64,000 nucleotides of DNA from Echeneis naucrates (lineage: Eukaryota; Chordata; Actinopteri; Carangiformes; Echeneidae), in the NCBI RefSeq assembly GCF_900963305.1, contig NC_042518.1, forward strand, positions 2,955,548 to 3,019,547, written 5' to 3'. Shown piece after piece: positions 14,301-25,515 of this stretch. A program made the position numbers and the translations under genes. How positions within the stretch are numbered: position 1 is the stretch's first letter; the number at the start of each line of letters is the position of its first letter. Under the pieces are notes generated by a model, which worked only from the letters and a program-made list of their open reading frames with translations, was not told the origin of the DNA and did no database searches.

Positions 14301-15634
14301 CTCAGGCGTACGCAGTCGCCTGAGACTCTTTAATAAAAGAAATGGAAACACAAAGATGTTTCCTGTGAGGAATGAACACATCAGACCAGAGCACCGAGGG
14401 GCTAAAAATAGAAAACCAATGCTGCTATCCCTGTTTCATACAGGAGACGAAATCAAGCAACTTTACCAACATGAGAACAATCACCACGTGCCTCCTGATG
14501 TTACTGTATATTTTATTTATTGGAGCGGATTTAAAGCTCAGCTTTGACAGTGTTTACTCAGCCGTGCTCCTATTAGACACATACTGCTGCAGAATTCAGA
14601 GGCTGTGTGTGACTCAAATCCTAAACAGACAGACTTTGAATGGAAGAAGCACGGATTCTCTATCTCTGTCAGAGAGAGAGCGTGAAAGCAGGAGATTGAG
14701 TTAAACATTGAGTTAAAGCGAGCCGATGGAGACTAACGTCCTCCTTCCTTCCACCGTTCCTCTTGTTCCTAAAGGTGTAACAAGATCCTCGGCCACTTCT
14801 GCAGACCCTGAAAAGCCAAACTCATTTGTCTGACATTGTGTTTTGGCGGATTTCAGGATTGTTTCAAAGATCTCTGGTCATTTGTAAATATAGTAAGTGA
14901 ACAGGCCTGTGGTTAAATCTCTGTACATCTATAAGCTGTTAATAATTACTGCCCCGGCTCCATTCGTCCTCTCTTTGTGCTTCGTCTTTCATGCCTGTTG
15001 TTTTTTCACTTGGCTGGCCTGCACAGAGCTCTGACCCCAACTCCTCTGGGATGAAACGTGGGGATGAACTACAACGCCGACTGAGAGTCGGCCCTAATGC
15101 TAATTGTGCTAATGCTCTTGTGAGTAAATCCCTGCTGCCTGCTGCCAGTTTTGAAAATCCTGCAGAAACCTTCCCACAGGAGTGAAGGCTTGTTTGGCAG
15201 CAGATTAATACCCAGAGCCATAGAATTACATATTTAACAGTCCCGTACGGGTGTAATATTCAGGTGTCCATATACTCTCGACATCATCTCATTCCTGATT
15301 GCTGTTAAAACTCTTCCAGTGTTGTGCGAAGGCTGATTGTGGTGTTCTGTTCTGCTGCACTCTGCACAAATACCACAAACATGCACAAACTTTACCAGAA
15401 AATTAAATCAACAATCAAAGAACTTTAACAATCAACAACAAAAAAAAAAAAAATAGAACGACTCTTCACATATGGACAGAATATCAAAATGTCCAGATAC
15501 TTCTATACGTATTCCGTGTTGTGTATATTGGAGAAAATGAGGGAATGTGAACATAAAGTCTGTTTCCATTCTTCACTGTGTCGCCGTGGGGTAACTTACC
15601 ATAAACTCACTTGATTCAATCTGTTTCCAGATTT

Positions 15635-15679
15635 CTACGCTGACCCACAACACAACACAACGGTTGTGGGTGAGCGTAG
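15635..15679. repeat. near-perfect stem-loop (inverted repeat)
   Basis: Arms CTACGCT-G-ACCCACAAC (15635-15651) and GTTGTGGGT-G-AGCGTAG (15663-15679) pair over 16 of 17 positions around an 11-base loop. Outside them, TTCCA and TGGAA extend the pairing after a short bulge. The shape fits a small palindromic MITE remnant or a structured RNA, but I recognise no family. It lies about 150 bases beyond the poly(A) signal of the GIMAP gene. Confidence 0.7.
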
Positions 15680-15715
15680 AATGGAACACATGCTTAAATC
15701 ATTGTTATACAGCAG

Positions 15716-15728
15716 CTCCCTCTAGTGG
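15716..15728 (-). promoter_or_regulatory. CTCF-like motif
   Basis: On the minus strand this reads CCACTAGAGGGAG, matching 11 of 12 positions of the CTCF core CCASYAGRKGGC. It lies beyond the 3' end of the GIMAP gene, where an insulator between the gene-poor stretch and the gene cluster would be plausible. Motif only; occupancy is not shown. Confidence 0.4.
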
Positions 15729-15825
15729 AGAAATGTTTTAATACTGTTAAATCCTGCATTCAAAAAGTATCTGAATTTGAAATAGTTGTAATAATAATGT
15801 GTATTAATGTCTGGTATATTATTAT

Positions 15826-15831
15826 TTATTT
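15826..15831 (-). terminator. poly(A) signal of the GIMAP8-like gene
   Basis: AATAAA on the minus strand, about 100 bases past the stop codon at 15928-15930. It implies a very short 3' UTR. Alternative signals further left cannot be excluded. Confidence 0.5.
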
Positions 15832-15927
15832 ATCTAAATCATAATAACACTAATAATCATGTGAATCTGCAAAAGTCAAAAGCAAAAGCTGTCCTTAAAT
15901 ACGATGTTTGAGGAAATGAACTGAAGA

Positions 15928-18900
15928 TCACTGTGTGTTTTTGGGGTCTCTCAGTTCCTGTATGGTCCTCCAGCTGTGCTCCAGACTGTCCTTCAGCTCA
16001 GCCAGATTGCTCTTGATCTCCTCCAGCAGCTCCAGCTTTGAGAGCTTCCTGTCTATAGACGAGAGCACTTGTTCCTCTCCTCTGTCTCCCAGCGCGTCCA
16101 GCTCTGGGTCCGGACAGTCCGACTCGGCCGGCTGACACGACTCCATGGTTTGTTCCCACACCATCTCAAAGTATGTGTCTATGAAGGCCTCCAGCTCCTC
16201 CAGGCTGCTGTCGCCCCACCGGTCGATCAGCTGCTGCAGGCCTCCGGACTCGGTCAGCCTCCTGAGGGCCCGTTCTCTCAGGGTGGGGTGGCAGAGGGAC
16301 TGCACGGTCAGGACATTCCCCTCTGCGAGCATCCTGCTTTGGATTTGTGGTAAAATGAAAAGCACGGCCGGATGTGTGGGTGAGAGAGGATGTGACTGAC
16401 TTCCACCTCCGGGGAAACAGCTGGGTGTATTTACTGTCACGCTCTGTTGTCCTGCAGCGGTGCACCGCAGTCTTCCTCCATAAGAGATCATGGAGGTGAA
16501 GAGGGACAGGAGGTTGTCCCAGCCAGGGACGGGGAGGACGGTCCGTCCTGCCGGTGCTGCCACCATCTGACCTGCACCTGAGTCTGCACCTTCTGAGCAG
16601 CTCGGTGAAGTTGTCGTCGCAGAAGCTGTAAGTAAGACAATGACAGTGAGCCAAAGAAACTCCAGGCCATCCTATAATATAAATCAGATTATTCTCCTGT
16701 AATGTGAGTCATCAGTTGCACCATAATTCAGATTTTAATGATAATTAATCACACGTCTGTTTTGTCCAGTACCAGATAACCTAATACAGTTCTGTATAAA
16801 GAATGCTCTTTAAATGTTCTCTCTAAATGAATGCACACAGATCTACCCGTTTTAAACTGATAACTGTAAAACCAACATGCATTTAGGAGGAATTATTTAA
16901 GAAGTCAAAGCTTTTCTTTTTTTGAATATCAGTTTGTTTGGCCTGGGATTAAAACCCAACCTAAACTACAGCAGCTTCTATCTCTGAAGATCAAGGTTTC
17001 CTTTGGCGTCTTGGCAGGACTCATAAATAAACTTTATATTATGAGAACTTTGGACCTTTTCAGGAAAAAGTCCAGTTTTTTTAATTGTCCCATGAGCCGT
17101 GACCCTTCAGACGGTGACCGAGGTGAATCGCTTCTCTAAAAGAAGTGTGTTGAAACACTTTAGTCTTACTCACAGTCACAGGACACGTTGAAGTCCTTTT
17201 CAGACGGCGTCCCTGTCTCGTGCTGCTGCTCTGCTGTGGCGTAGACACTTTTCCACATGCGGTCCCGCCTGTGTGGAGCTTCCGGTCTGTCGTCAGCCAG
17301 CATCTCCTCCAGCAGCTCCATCAGCTCGTTCACCTGAGCCCCCCCCGACCTCTGTGTGTTGTCCAGGACGTGATATCTGTTCCCGCACTTCTCCACCAGC
17401 CTCTGCAGCGGCTCCCCCTCGCTCTCGATGCGCTGCTCGATGCTCGTGTCCCCCAGCCAGTCCCCGTGGCTGAACAGGACCAGGGCTCTGCTCCACATCG
17501 TGCCTCCTCCTGCCTCCAGCTGTTTCTCCAAGTCCGTCCTGCTGGCGTCTTTGAACGAGGTGCTCATGTTGACCACCAGAAGGACGGCACAGTGCGAAGG
17601 AGTGGCAAGGAGGTCGGAGGTCACGGGGAAGCAGCCGGGCGTGTCCACCACTGTGACCATCTTGCCCCTGATTTCTCCTCGACCCTCAGTGCAGGAAGTG
17701 GTTTGGGTGTTTGTGGCGAAGCCCTCTCTGTTCAGGATGGTGTTTCCGCAGGAGCTTTTGCCCGTTTTCCTGCCACCGATGAGCACCAGCCTGATTTCTG
17801 AAGGAGCGCTGAGCTTCTCTGTTGGAAAGAGGTCAGGCAGCTCTGTTAGAAACATGGAAAACAAATCCAAACACAACATCTCACCATCGAAAACAAAATA
17901 TCCTAAGTTAAAGCAGCATCATCATTTGGTTAGCTCACCCAGCTGAGACCTCGCCATCTGCCTTCGGTTCTCCTTCCTCTTCAGTCTCTCCTCGGCTCTC
18001 TCCTTCTCCGCTCTCATCTTCACCTCCAGCTGTTCCATCACACTCTTCTCTATTTCGTAATACTGATAACTGTTGCCACCTGTCAGCATTTCTTCAATCT
18101 TCCCTATCAGCTCTCTGACTTGGAATCCATCTCCTTTAGTTTTATTGTTCAGGACATGATACCTGTTCCCGCATCTTTCGAGGAGCCAGTGCAGAGGCCC
18201 CCCCTCGCTCTCGATGTACTGCTCGGTGGTCGTCCCTCCCAGCCAGTCCCCGAAAGCAAACAGCACGATGACGTGGCTCCAGATGTGCTTGCTGATCAGC
18301 TGGAGGTGCTCCTGCGCTGCCCTCCTGTAGGTCTCTGTGAAGGCCCTGTCCACCCGGACCACCAGCAGGAAGACGTGGGGCCCCGGAGGACAGAGGGACA
18401 ATCCGAGCGCCATCTCCCTCCGGTCAAAGACGGTGCTCTCCTCGCAGAAATAATTCATCCACCAGCCTGGAGTGTCCACCACAGTCAGCTGTCTCCCAAA
18501 CACCACCCTCCTTCCCACCACACACTGAGCTGTCCTCCTCTGTGGCTGCTGGCTGTCCCTCCCCAAGATTGTATTCAGCACCGACGTCTTCCCAGAACCC
18601 TTTGCTCCGACCAGCATGATCCTGATATCCATAAGGGGCCGTGATCTCTCTGAGAGAATGACAGGATTTTTTTTATCATTTATTCCAATCCATGTTCAGT
18701 ATATCAACCACATTCCCCATGACTGGATGATTTTCAGGTCAAAAATGGAAACAGAAACAGAAACGTTTGGACACTGAAGGAAAAACATTCTTGCTTGTTC
18801 AGCCTGTTAGTTTAGGAAACAGCTAACCTGGCTATGTCCAAATGGGTTCATCAGTCAGAATTTCATCACTTTTCATCACCTTTGGACTCCAATCTTTATG

Positions 18901-20492
18901 CTAAGCTAGGCTAACTACACTGACTTTATATTTTCAGAGCTGAAAACAGCTTCTAACTTGTCAAGCATCAAGAGAATAAAGTACATTTTTCACGTGTTGT
19001 CTGTCGTGGATCCATCATTATGCCACACCTGCACCTTTATGAACTATGTGTGACTCACTTTGCATGGCAGCTCTGTGTTTCTTCATCCTCAGGAACCTCA
19101 GCTGAGCGCTCTCCTCCACTCGTCTCTTCTCCTCCACAGTCGCCCGTAAAACATTCTCCTGCATTTCAAACACTCTGCTTCCATTTTCTCCGACCAGTTT
19201 CTGAATCTTCTCCAGCAGCTCAGTGACTTTGGAGCCGTCATTCAGGACGACAGTGTGCCACCTCTGACTGCACTTCTCCCTGAGCCAGCGGAGAGCCTCC
19301 CCCCCTGTTTCTGCAGGCTCCTCTGGCTCTCTGCGAGCCCCCCCGTCAGCAGAGGTGAAGACAACCATGCAGTGACCCCACACCTTCTCCCCCAGCAGGG
19401 CCACGTGCTCCTCCACGGCCCGCCGCCGCTTCTCTGAGAAGGCCGAGCTGGCCTTGACCGTGATCAGAAACGCGTGTGGGCCCGGCGGGCACAGAGAGAC
19501 GCTGCTGATGATCTCCCTCTTCACCAGCTCAGATGTATCCTGAGCGCTGAAGTCGCACCACCAGCCGGGGGTGTCCACCACCGTGAGCCACCGCCCGGCC
19601 ACCACACCAAGCCTCCGGGAGCAGGACGTCCTCTCTCTGGTGACAAACTCCTCTTTTCCCAGCAGTAAGTTCCCCACTGAGCTCTTTCCTGAGTTTCTCC
19701 CACCAAGGAGGACGATCTTTAACTGGGACATTCCCCTGTCGGGCCCTAAGCGTGATGACACCAGAAGGATTATATTTTTTTAATGTTCAGGCAGGCTGAT
19801 AAATTCTCATTTTTTGAGCAGATTAAATGTTTCAATACCATCAGCTCAGTTTAATTGACACCTGTGTAGATAATTTATACTCAGTACGAACCCACTGGTT
19901 CCTGATTGTGACTGACTGACAGGCAATAAAGTCAAAACAGTTCATTCTATTTATGCTTCTGACTTGATTTTCAATTTCTTGTTCAAGTAATTTTACTTGC
20001 AGAAGCAGAAATTTCAACTTAACATGTGATGGTTAAAATTATCATTTTATTGGTGTTGTATGGAGGTATTTGATTTTGGTCCAACAAAGGAATAGATTTG
20101 ATGCCATAATCGTGATTTGTCACATCCATTTAATGACAGATTTGTTCAGCTAATTGAAAAAATAATCAAAAATAAAATCAATTATTTTCAGTCATAGCAA
20201 TAATGATGTAAAATGTGACTTAATTTAACTTTTGATGTTATTCAAAAAATCACAGCATTAACTTAATAAACTGACAATAAATTAAACTAAAGCACAAAAT
20301 CAAAATGAAAATCATCACAATAAACATTTGAATTTGTCAAGTTTGACATTGACGGCACTTTGACAACTGTTACTGAGAGTTTCATAACAAGATCTTTAAA
20401 ACCGAAAATAAAGACACCAGCTGGGATGTAAAGAGATTATTAAAAGACATCGGGAGCTAAAACTTACAGGGTGACAGCTCGTTGGTCTCCAT
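15928..20492 (-). CDS. GTPase IMAP family protein with three AIG1 domains (GIMAP8-like)
   Basis: GIMAP/AIG1 proteins are immune-associated, membrane-linked septin-like GTPases. Coding exons (minus): 20492-20468, 19745-19059, 18649-17939, 17842-17170, 16625-16572, 16333-15928. They join in phase to 2,556 nt, 851 residues, without a stop. Domain 1 (about 17-235) has P-loop GGRNSGKSS, domain 2 (about 246-470) GAKGSGKTS and domain 3 (about 491-690) GGRKTGKSS. All carry VVDTPG (G3). Domains 1 and 2 have the AIG1 hallmark LCPPGPH; in domain 3 it is degenerate. GDWLG is present in domains 2 and 3, while domain 1 has an altered G4 region. The tail (about 700-851) is acidic and helical, with ESGGLQQLIDRWG and a coiled-coil-like end. 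The tail exons rest on phase: only the gtaaga donor at 17169-17164 and the 54-nt exon keep the frame open. Human GIMAP8 also has three such domains, so this is the closest match, but one-to-one orthology is unproven. Start chosen because ATG 20492 is followed by a perfect gtaagt donor. Confidence 0.88.
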
Positions 20493-21505
20493 CTCACACT
20501 GTCCTTTAAATGTGGCTTTTAGAACAAACCTGATTTCAGTTCTCGTTTGTTTCTTTAAGCAAAAACGCGACGAGATAGCAGCAGTTTGTGTTTTATGTGT
20601 TTCTGAGTCTGAAGGTTGTCTGTAATGAGTAATCAGACACACCTCACAGCCGCAGGTCGACAGTCCACTCTGAAGGAAAACACAAAGACTGTGTGTGTGT
20701 GGTGTGTTTATCTTTCATCAGAAGCACACACAGATAAAAATCCCTGGGCGGCAAAAATGTATTTAAATTTTAATTAAAAAGGGAAATTAGGGCCATTTGA
20801 CTGTGAACTTTTGTTGGGTCAAGTAATGCATTTAAATAACTTGAATGTCAAATGGAGTTTGTGTTTTAAGCTATTTCCTTTTCTACTCTTCTGTTCCTAA
20901 ATATTTAATTCATGGTGGATTTGTTGGCCACAGTTACTAATTTCTTTAAAGATTACCATTTGAGCCAATGAAATAGATCCAAATCAACTGCAGTTAAATT
21001 CCACGTATGAGCAATTCATGAAAGAATCTAAGATATAATGAGAAGTGTTCTATAATGCTTTTCATTTTAAATGAGTTCTGTTATTAACACTGAGCAGCTT
21101 TAGGAGTTTTTCTGAGGCAGATTTTGTTTCCTTCACTCCTCCATGATAACCGAGGAGGGGGGGCTGAGGCCAGATTTTAAAACCAGCATTGTGTTTTCAG
21201 TTCGTGTAAGATTAAATGTGACTAAATGGGGTTTGGGATGAGAGGAGTCAGAATCACATGAGTGGATGATGTGTCCAGGAATGAATTCACCACGGAGGAG
21301 TCACAGGACGACCGAGATTATCACACATCTGACCTGTCAAACTGAAAATTAAATACTTCCCATTTGTCCCAAATGTCAGAAAGAAAAGAAACATGGCGAA
21401 ACGGATCCACTTCGACCCGCTCCAACTTCACACACTTCGGATGTAAGTGATAGTAAACCCGATTCTGTTTGCGTTCAGCGTCATCGCCGACGCGTTTGAC
21501 GTTTC
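20493..21505. other. intergenic region between divergent GIMAP (minus) and selenoprotein (plus) genes
   Basis: About 1 kb that must carry the 5' UTR and promoter of the GIMAP gene (close to 20500-20700) and the distal promoter of the selenoprotein gene. It is AT-rich up to about 21380. I see no further gene, RNA or clear motif in it. Confidence 0.5.
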
Positions 21506-21510
21506 TCTAA

Positions 21511-21589
21511 GCCCCGCCCCCGCGCTCCGGCTGGTCCTGAAATAAGAGCGGACTGCCGGACCGAGCAGAACACACACACAGCACCGGAG
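21511..21589 (+). promoter_or_regulatory. GC-box promoter and 5' UTR of the selenoprotein gene
   Basis: A GC-box (gccccgcccc, 21511-21520) lies about 70 bases before the start codon in locally CpG-rich sequence (21390-21740). No TATA box is evident. This is typical of a housekeeping promoter. Confidence 0.5.
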
Positions 21590-22552
21590 ATGGCGAAGAT
21601 CAGAGTGGAGTACTGGTGAGAGAACACGGAGAACACAGAGAAAACAAAGAGAGAACACAGAGAACACGCTTCAGGGCGTTTACAGACGCTTTTCGTCCGC
21701 CGCGGTCGCGTTCAAAGCGGGTTAGCCGACGTTAGCATCGTTAGCTCCCAGCTAACACAAGCTAACCGAGCGGTTGGCGCTGCAGGCACACAACATGACA
21801 ACTGTTTGCTTATTGTGTTGTTTATTTTGTTTGTTTTGCTCCACAGTGGAGGATGAGGCTACGAACCCCGCTATCGGGAGCTCGCCTCGACCGTCAAGGC
21901 TGAGTTTCCCGGAGCGGACGTTTCAGGCTTCGTGGGAAGAATGGGTGAGTGTTCATCTCTGCAGCCCAGACAGCAATAAGAAAACATCCACCTTTGGAGC
22001 AGATTTCACATTTCACATTTTAATATGTGCTCAACAGGCAGCTTTGAGATCGAGATCAACGGGCAGCTGATCTTCTCCAAGCTTGAGACTGGAGGTTTCC
22101 CCTACGAGGATGATGTGAGTGAGCCAAACTACAGAATCATTAGACAGCCATTAATCACTGATTACCTGCTAACAAACATGTCTTCACACAACAAAAAACA
22201 GTGCCTGTGCCACACTGCCGAAACGTACCAGAGAAATGGCATCGAAGAAGCAGCTTAGTAATTTTAAACATAAAGACCGACACCATTGCAAGCAATATCA
22301 TATGAGGTAGTGCCACAAGTCGCTGAAACATTTGGGGTTTTTTATTTTTAACTCAGAGTGGCAGCCAGAGCCGGGAAGGGCGCGAGGGCAGTTCCCCGGG
22401 AAATTCTAGCCAGGCCAAATCCCTGCTGATTAGATTTATCTACTTTTTCTTCCTCTTTCCTGCTGCAGGTCATGCAGGAAGTGCAGAACGCGCAGGACGG
22501 TAAACCTCTGCACAAGATCACCAAAAGTCGGGCACCCTGCGTCATCATGTAA
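21590..22552 (+). CDS. selenoprotein W2-type / MIEN1 homologue with in-frame Sec codon
   Basis: Small thioredoxin-fold (Rdx/SelWTH) redox protein, probably membrane-anchored. Exons 21590-21615, 21847-21944, 22038-22114 and 22469-22552 join to 285 nt, 94 residues. The sequence begins [18 protein letters not shown]. The U is encoded by TGA at 21854-21856 and completes the redox motif CxxU at residues 9-12, where human MIEN1 has CEPC. Exon 3 encodes [20 protein letters not shown], almost identical to human MIEN1. The protein ends CVIM, a CaaX prenylation box (human CVIL). The N-terminal extension of human MIEN1 is absent. Teleosts are known to keep Sec-containing SelW2 proteins of the Rdx12/MIEN1 type, so this could carry the name selenow2 or mien1. 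The TGA is not a disabling stop: the frame continues with full conservation through two further exons, all splice phases agree, and a SECIS element follows in the 3' UTR (22760-22800). TGA lies upstream of exon junctions, so the mRNA may be nonsense-decay sensitive when selenium is low. Confidence 0.95.
21854..21856 (+). other. recoded TGA (selenocysteine) codon
   Basis: The TGA lies in the codon string TGT GGA GGA TGA GGC TAC, giving CGGUGY. It is the redox-active residue of the CxxU motif, in the position of the second cysteine of human MIEN1 (CEPC). Confidence 0.93.
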
Positions 22553-22742
22553 ACCGCCCTCTGTCGTCCCGCTCTGACATCAGCAGCATCGAGATGGCCC
22601 AGTGAAAACACAAAACTGCCGACCCACCCTGTGACCCCGAGCAGATCTGGCAGAGATGCACTATCACCACTGAGACGCTTTCTCTGATGCAGGACGCCGG
22701 ACTCAGCCCTCGCCTCCTGGCTCCTCTCTCTGTTCCTGTAGC

Positions 22743-22820
22743 GGAGCTCCAGGCTGTTAATGATTACTGTGGTCTAAAGTATTGATGGCTGTGGTATGAT
22801 GAATCTATTCCTTCAGCTCC
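22743..22820 (+). promoter_or_regulatory. SECIS element (selenocysteine insertion sequence)
   Basis: Core: ATGAT (22760-22764), a 10-pair helix TACTGTGGTC/GGCTGTGGTA (22765-22774 with 22787-22796, including G-U pairs), an apical loop with unpaired AAA (22776-22778), then TGAT (22797-22800). ATGA opposite TGAT gives the non-Watson-Crick quartet. Below the core, GGAGCT (22743-22748) and AGCTCC (22815-22820) can close the basal helix. It lies in the 3' UTR, about 208 bases after the stop codon, as required in eukaryotes. SBP2 binding here would permit Sec insertion at 21854. The pairing was derived by hand. Confidence 0.88.
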
Positions 22821-23376
22821 TTCTTTATAGGAGCAGAGACGAGGACGAGATGTGGCAGAAGTGCTTGAGTTGGAGGGAGCTCGCTTATTATCTTATAGCC
22901 TCATTGCCTAATTCTTTTCAGCTCTTAGCTTATTGATCTCGGATGCAATTACCAATTCTTTGTGAAGGTGAGGGGACAGTACAAGCCCACTTTGGGATAT
23001 TTTTTTCATCAAGGCAGACCTTTTCTCTTATCTATGCTGTATAATCTTTATTTCACATTTTGGTTACTGTACAGATTCTGGATAATCTTCACATTGTTTC
23101 CTGTCTGTATTTGTTTCAAACTGGAATATGTTGAAGGGTTTAACTGAGCGATCTGGAGCAGCAAAGGTCAGCTCTCTGTTTCTTTGCACTTATTTTCTCA
23201 CTCATCATTTTAAATTCAAGCTCCTGTTTGTACTGTTCAGATACTTGGGCAACCATCAGCAGTGCTTGTGAAGACCACCACCCACTGGTCCTTCAGCTCG
23301 CTCTAATTTGATGTCAGCTCATTTTCTCCAAATCCTCTCTGCTTTGTTAACTCGGATTTCCAGACTGTAGTCTTTA

Positions 23377-23382
23377 AATAAA
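23377..23382 (+). terminator. poly(A) signal of the selenoprotein gene
   Basis: AATAAA about 825 bases after the stop codon. The SECIS element lies inside the implied 3' UTR. Confidence 0.6.
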
Positions 23383-25515
23383 AGGTAATATTTGTTCTAA
23401 TTGTTCTTTTTGGTCACTCTTTCATAACTTTTTTTCATCACGGTGGCTCCAAGAAACTGTATCAACCTTAAACGCAGCTCCTGCACACGCCTGCTTTCTA
23501 AAAATTCCTTACTGGAAGAGGTGTTGGTACACAACGATAACACAAAGCTGCTCCTTTGGGTGGTTCCTCTGAGTGTTAACAATGTCGTCCTGCTACTTGG
23601 GACTAATTAGCAGTACAAGATAAACAGGTTTCTTCTGTTAGCGTCATCTTTAAGATTACATGTAATTCTCTAAGGGTTTTTTCTTTTTTTCTTTTTTTTT
23701 TTTTGTGGGGGGGGGGCAAAATCTCTAATTTTTTATTTATTTAAAAAATGACAAAAGATCTTAATGGTTTTCCAGTATTACACAACGGGATGAATAAATG
23801 TTGTGGTTGAGCTTCTTCATGATTATCAGAACAAATGACATCATTTATTCACAGTCATGCTGGATATTGCCTCACTGTTCACACTGAGGGGCGCCAAATT
23901 CAACAACTCCCATCTTCACCTTTTGCCTCCTGGCGTCTCCTGAGCTCAAACAGAAGGGGTGAAAGTGAAGCAGAGACAGAATTCAAATGAAGAGAGCTCC
24001 CCCACCCAAAAAAAAAAAAAATTAAAGCCTTGAGGTGTTTTTCATTTGTCATATAAAATGTTTTTTTTTTTCCTGTATTTTATTGTGTTCTGTGGAGCCA
24101 AATCATAGTAAATGTTAAATTACTGCTCAGGGTTGTTATAACTTTGCCCTTTCAGTCATTAAAACTTTGAGCTCATTCAGAAAGTTAACAGTAAATATTT
24201 TTATTTCTGGATGTATGCTGAAAAACCACTGAGCACAAAAATTCAATGAAGCTGACAGAAAATATGAATGAATAAATCAGAAAATAGTAATAAACGCAGT
24301 GCAGTAATGTTTTGTTCTGAAAAGGAAGCAGCCTGAGTGATTTTAATCTTTTATTTATCGATCGAAGTGATTCTCCGTTGTGCCAAAATGAAGCCTTGCC
24401 GACCTGCACTGTATTTCCTATTTGTTAATGAATGACATGTGTGTCTTGGTTCACTGTGTGACAAAGTGGGTCTTCAGTGCTGGCTCTGGTTCTGGCTCTC
24501 AGTGATAACTGTGAGCCAGCCTGCTGGTTGTAGATGCTGATAGAGCCCATCTCTGCGGCCTTACCTTCAGTCCAGTGCTTCTAAAAAGCACCGACTGTCC
24601 AGTTGGTGAACTCACCTGCTGCACCCATCGTTGTTTTGTGTTTGTAACGTGAGGAAATACTGAAGCAAACAAATATTTACTGTCTTATCTTGATAATTGA
24701 TTTAGATTATTGAGACATTAAAGCTTCTTATTATTTTTATCCAAATGGAGGGAAAAAAGCTATAATTCAATGTTAAAAGTCTACAAAACTTGAAAACACC
24801 AGAGAATGGTTGTGTGGATTTTATTGGTATTGTAGTCGTGAATTTGGTGGTTTGTAATTGGTCGACCAACTTAAAAAAAAACAAAAAAAAACTCCCCGGC
24901 TTTATCAACTCCCAACACTGACTATCGTGTCATAATGTATTTCAGCCAATTAGAGTCCCCTCTTATGTTCACCTTTTCTTTAAAGTCCAAAAGTCTGGTG
25001 CTTCTTACACAGCTACTTTTAAATTCTTTCCCTAAAAAATGCCTTCTTATCGGCGACCTAATTATTTGCTTCATCATTTCGCATGTTTGAAATCTTGTCA
25101 AATTGTTTTTCTGTGTTTCTTTAACCCCCCTAAATAATGTGTTTAAAGTGAAGCTTCAGAAAATGCTATATGGAGACGGGGAGTGTCTCTGCGCTGTAGG
25201 TTCAGACACATGGACATGGCAGATAGCTTCCACCTCTGTTGATAACAGCTCTGCTGTGTTCAGCTGGGGCCCGCTGTCTGTCCTGCAGGGCGTATGGATG
25301 TATGTATGTATTTCATCTCATGGGGATGGTAACTTGGACCATGAGGTTGAAGTTTTTGAGTTTTAATGTGGTTCAGGCAGTTCTGGGCCCTTCATGATAA
25401 AATACAAAACGTTGACAAACACTTTGGTTTAAGATTATATTTGTTTTGCACCTCTCTGTAAAAACTAATTGTATTCCCAAGCGCCTCTGCAACAGCAACA
25501 TCTGCATGGTAATGC

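Larger units (their letters stand above)
1307..15825. other. long intergenic stretch without a supportable gene
   Basis: About 14.5 kb in which I found no homologous protein, tRNA, rRNA or CRISPR. Open frames are all short (at most about 120 codons), unsupported by splice sites, and have the composition expected by chance. It contains microsatellites and A/T tracts (for example 2250-2272 and 11826-11842), two CTCF-like motifs and a stem-loop at 15635-15679, listed separately. It probably separates the left-edge minus-strand gene from the 3' end of the GIMAP gene. It could also be an intron of a gene with exons outside the window. Confidence 0.6.

Noticed and set aside
15928-16566. Single uninterrupted tail exon starting at MVAAPAG
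   Set aside because: Its first 70-odd codons lie in what splices as an intron and would not join in phase with the third GTPase domain through the in-frame donor.
16166-16654. Minus-strand open frame MAHCHC... across the GIMAP tail
   Set aside because: It reads the tail exon in another frame after a short real segment (FCDDNFTELL); only the 54-nt exon portion is used.
17220-17801. Plus-strand 193-codon open frame
   Set aside because: It is the antisense shadow of the third GIMAP GTPase exon, with no splice or homology support.
21854-21856. In-frame TGA as a pseudogene-making stop in the MIEN1-type gene
   Set aside because: The frame continues with high conservation through two more exons and a matching SECIS follows, so it is a Sec codon.
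22759-22787. Alternative shorter SECIS pairing ending at TGATGG (22783-22788)
   Set aside because: The helix would be far too short; the pairing to TGAT at 22797 gives ten contiguous pairs and a proper AAA loop.
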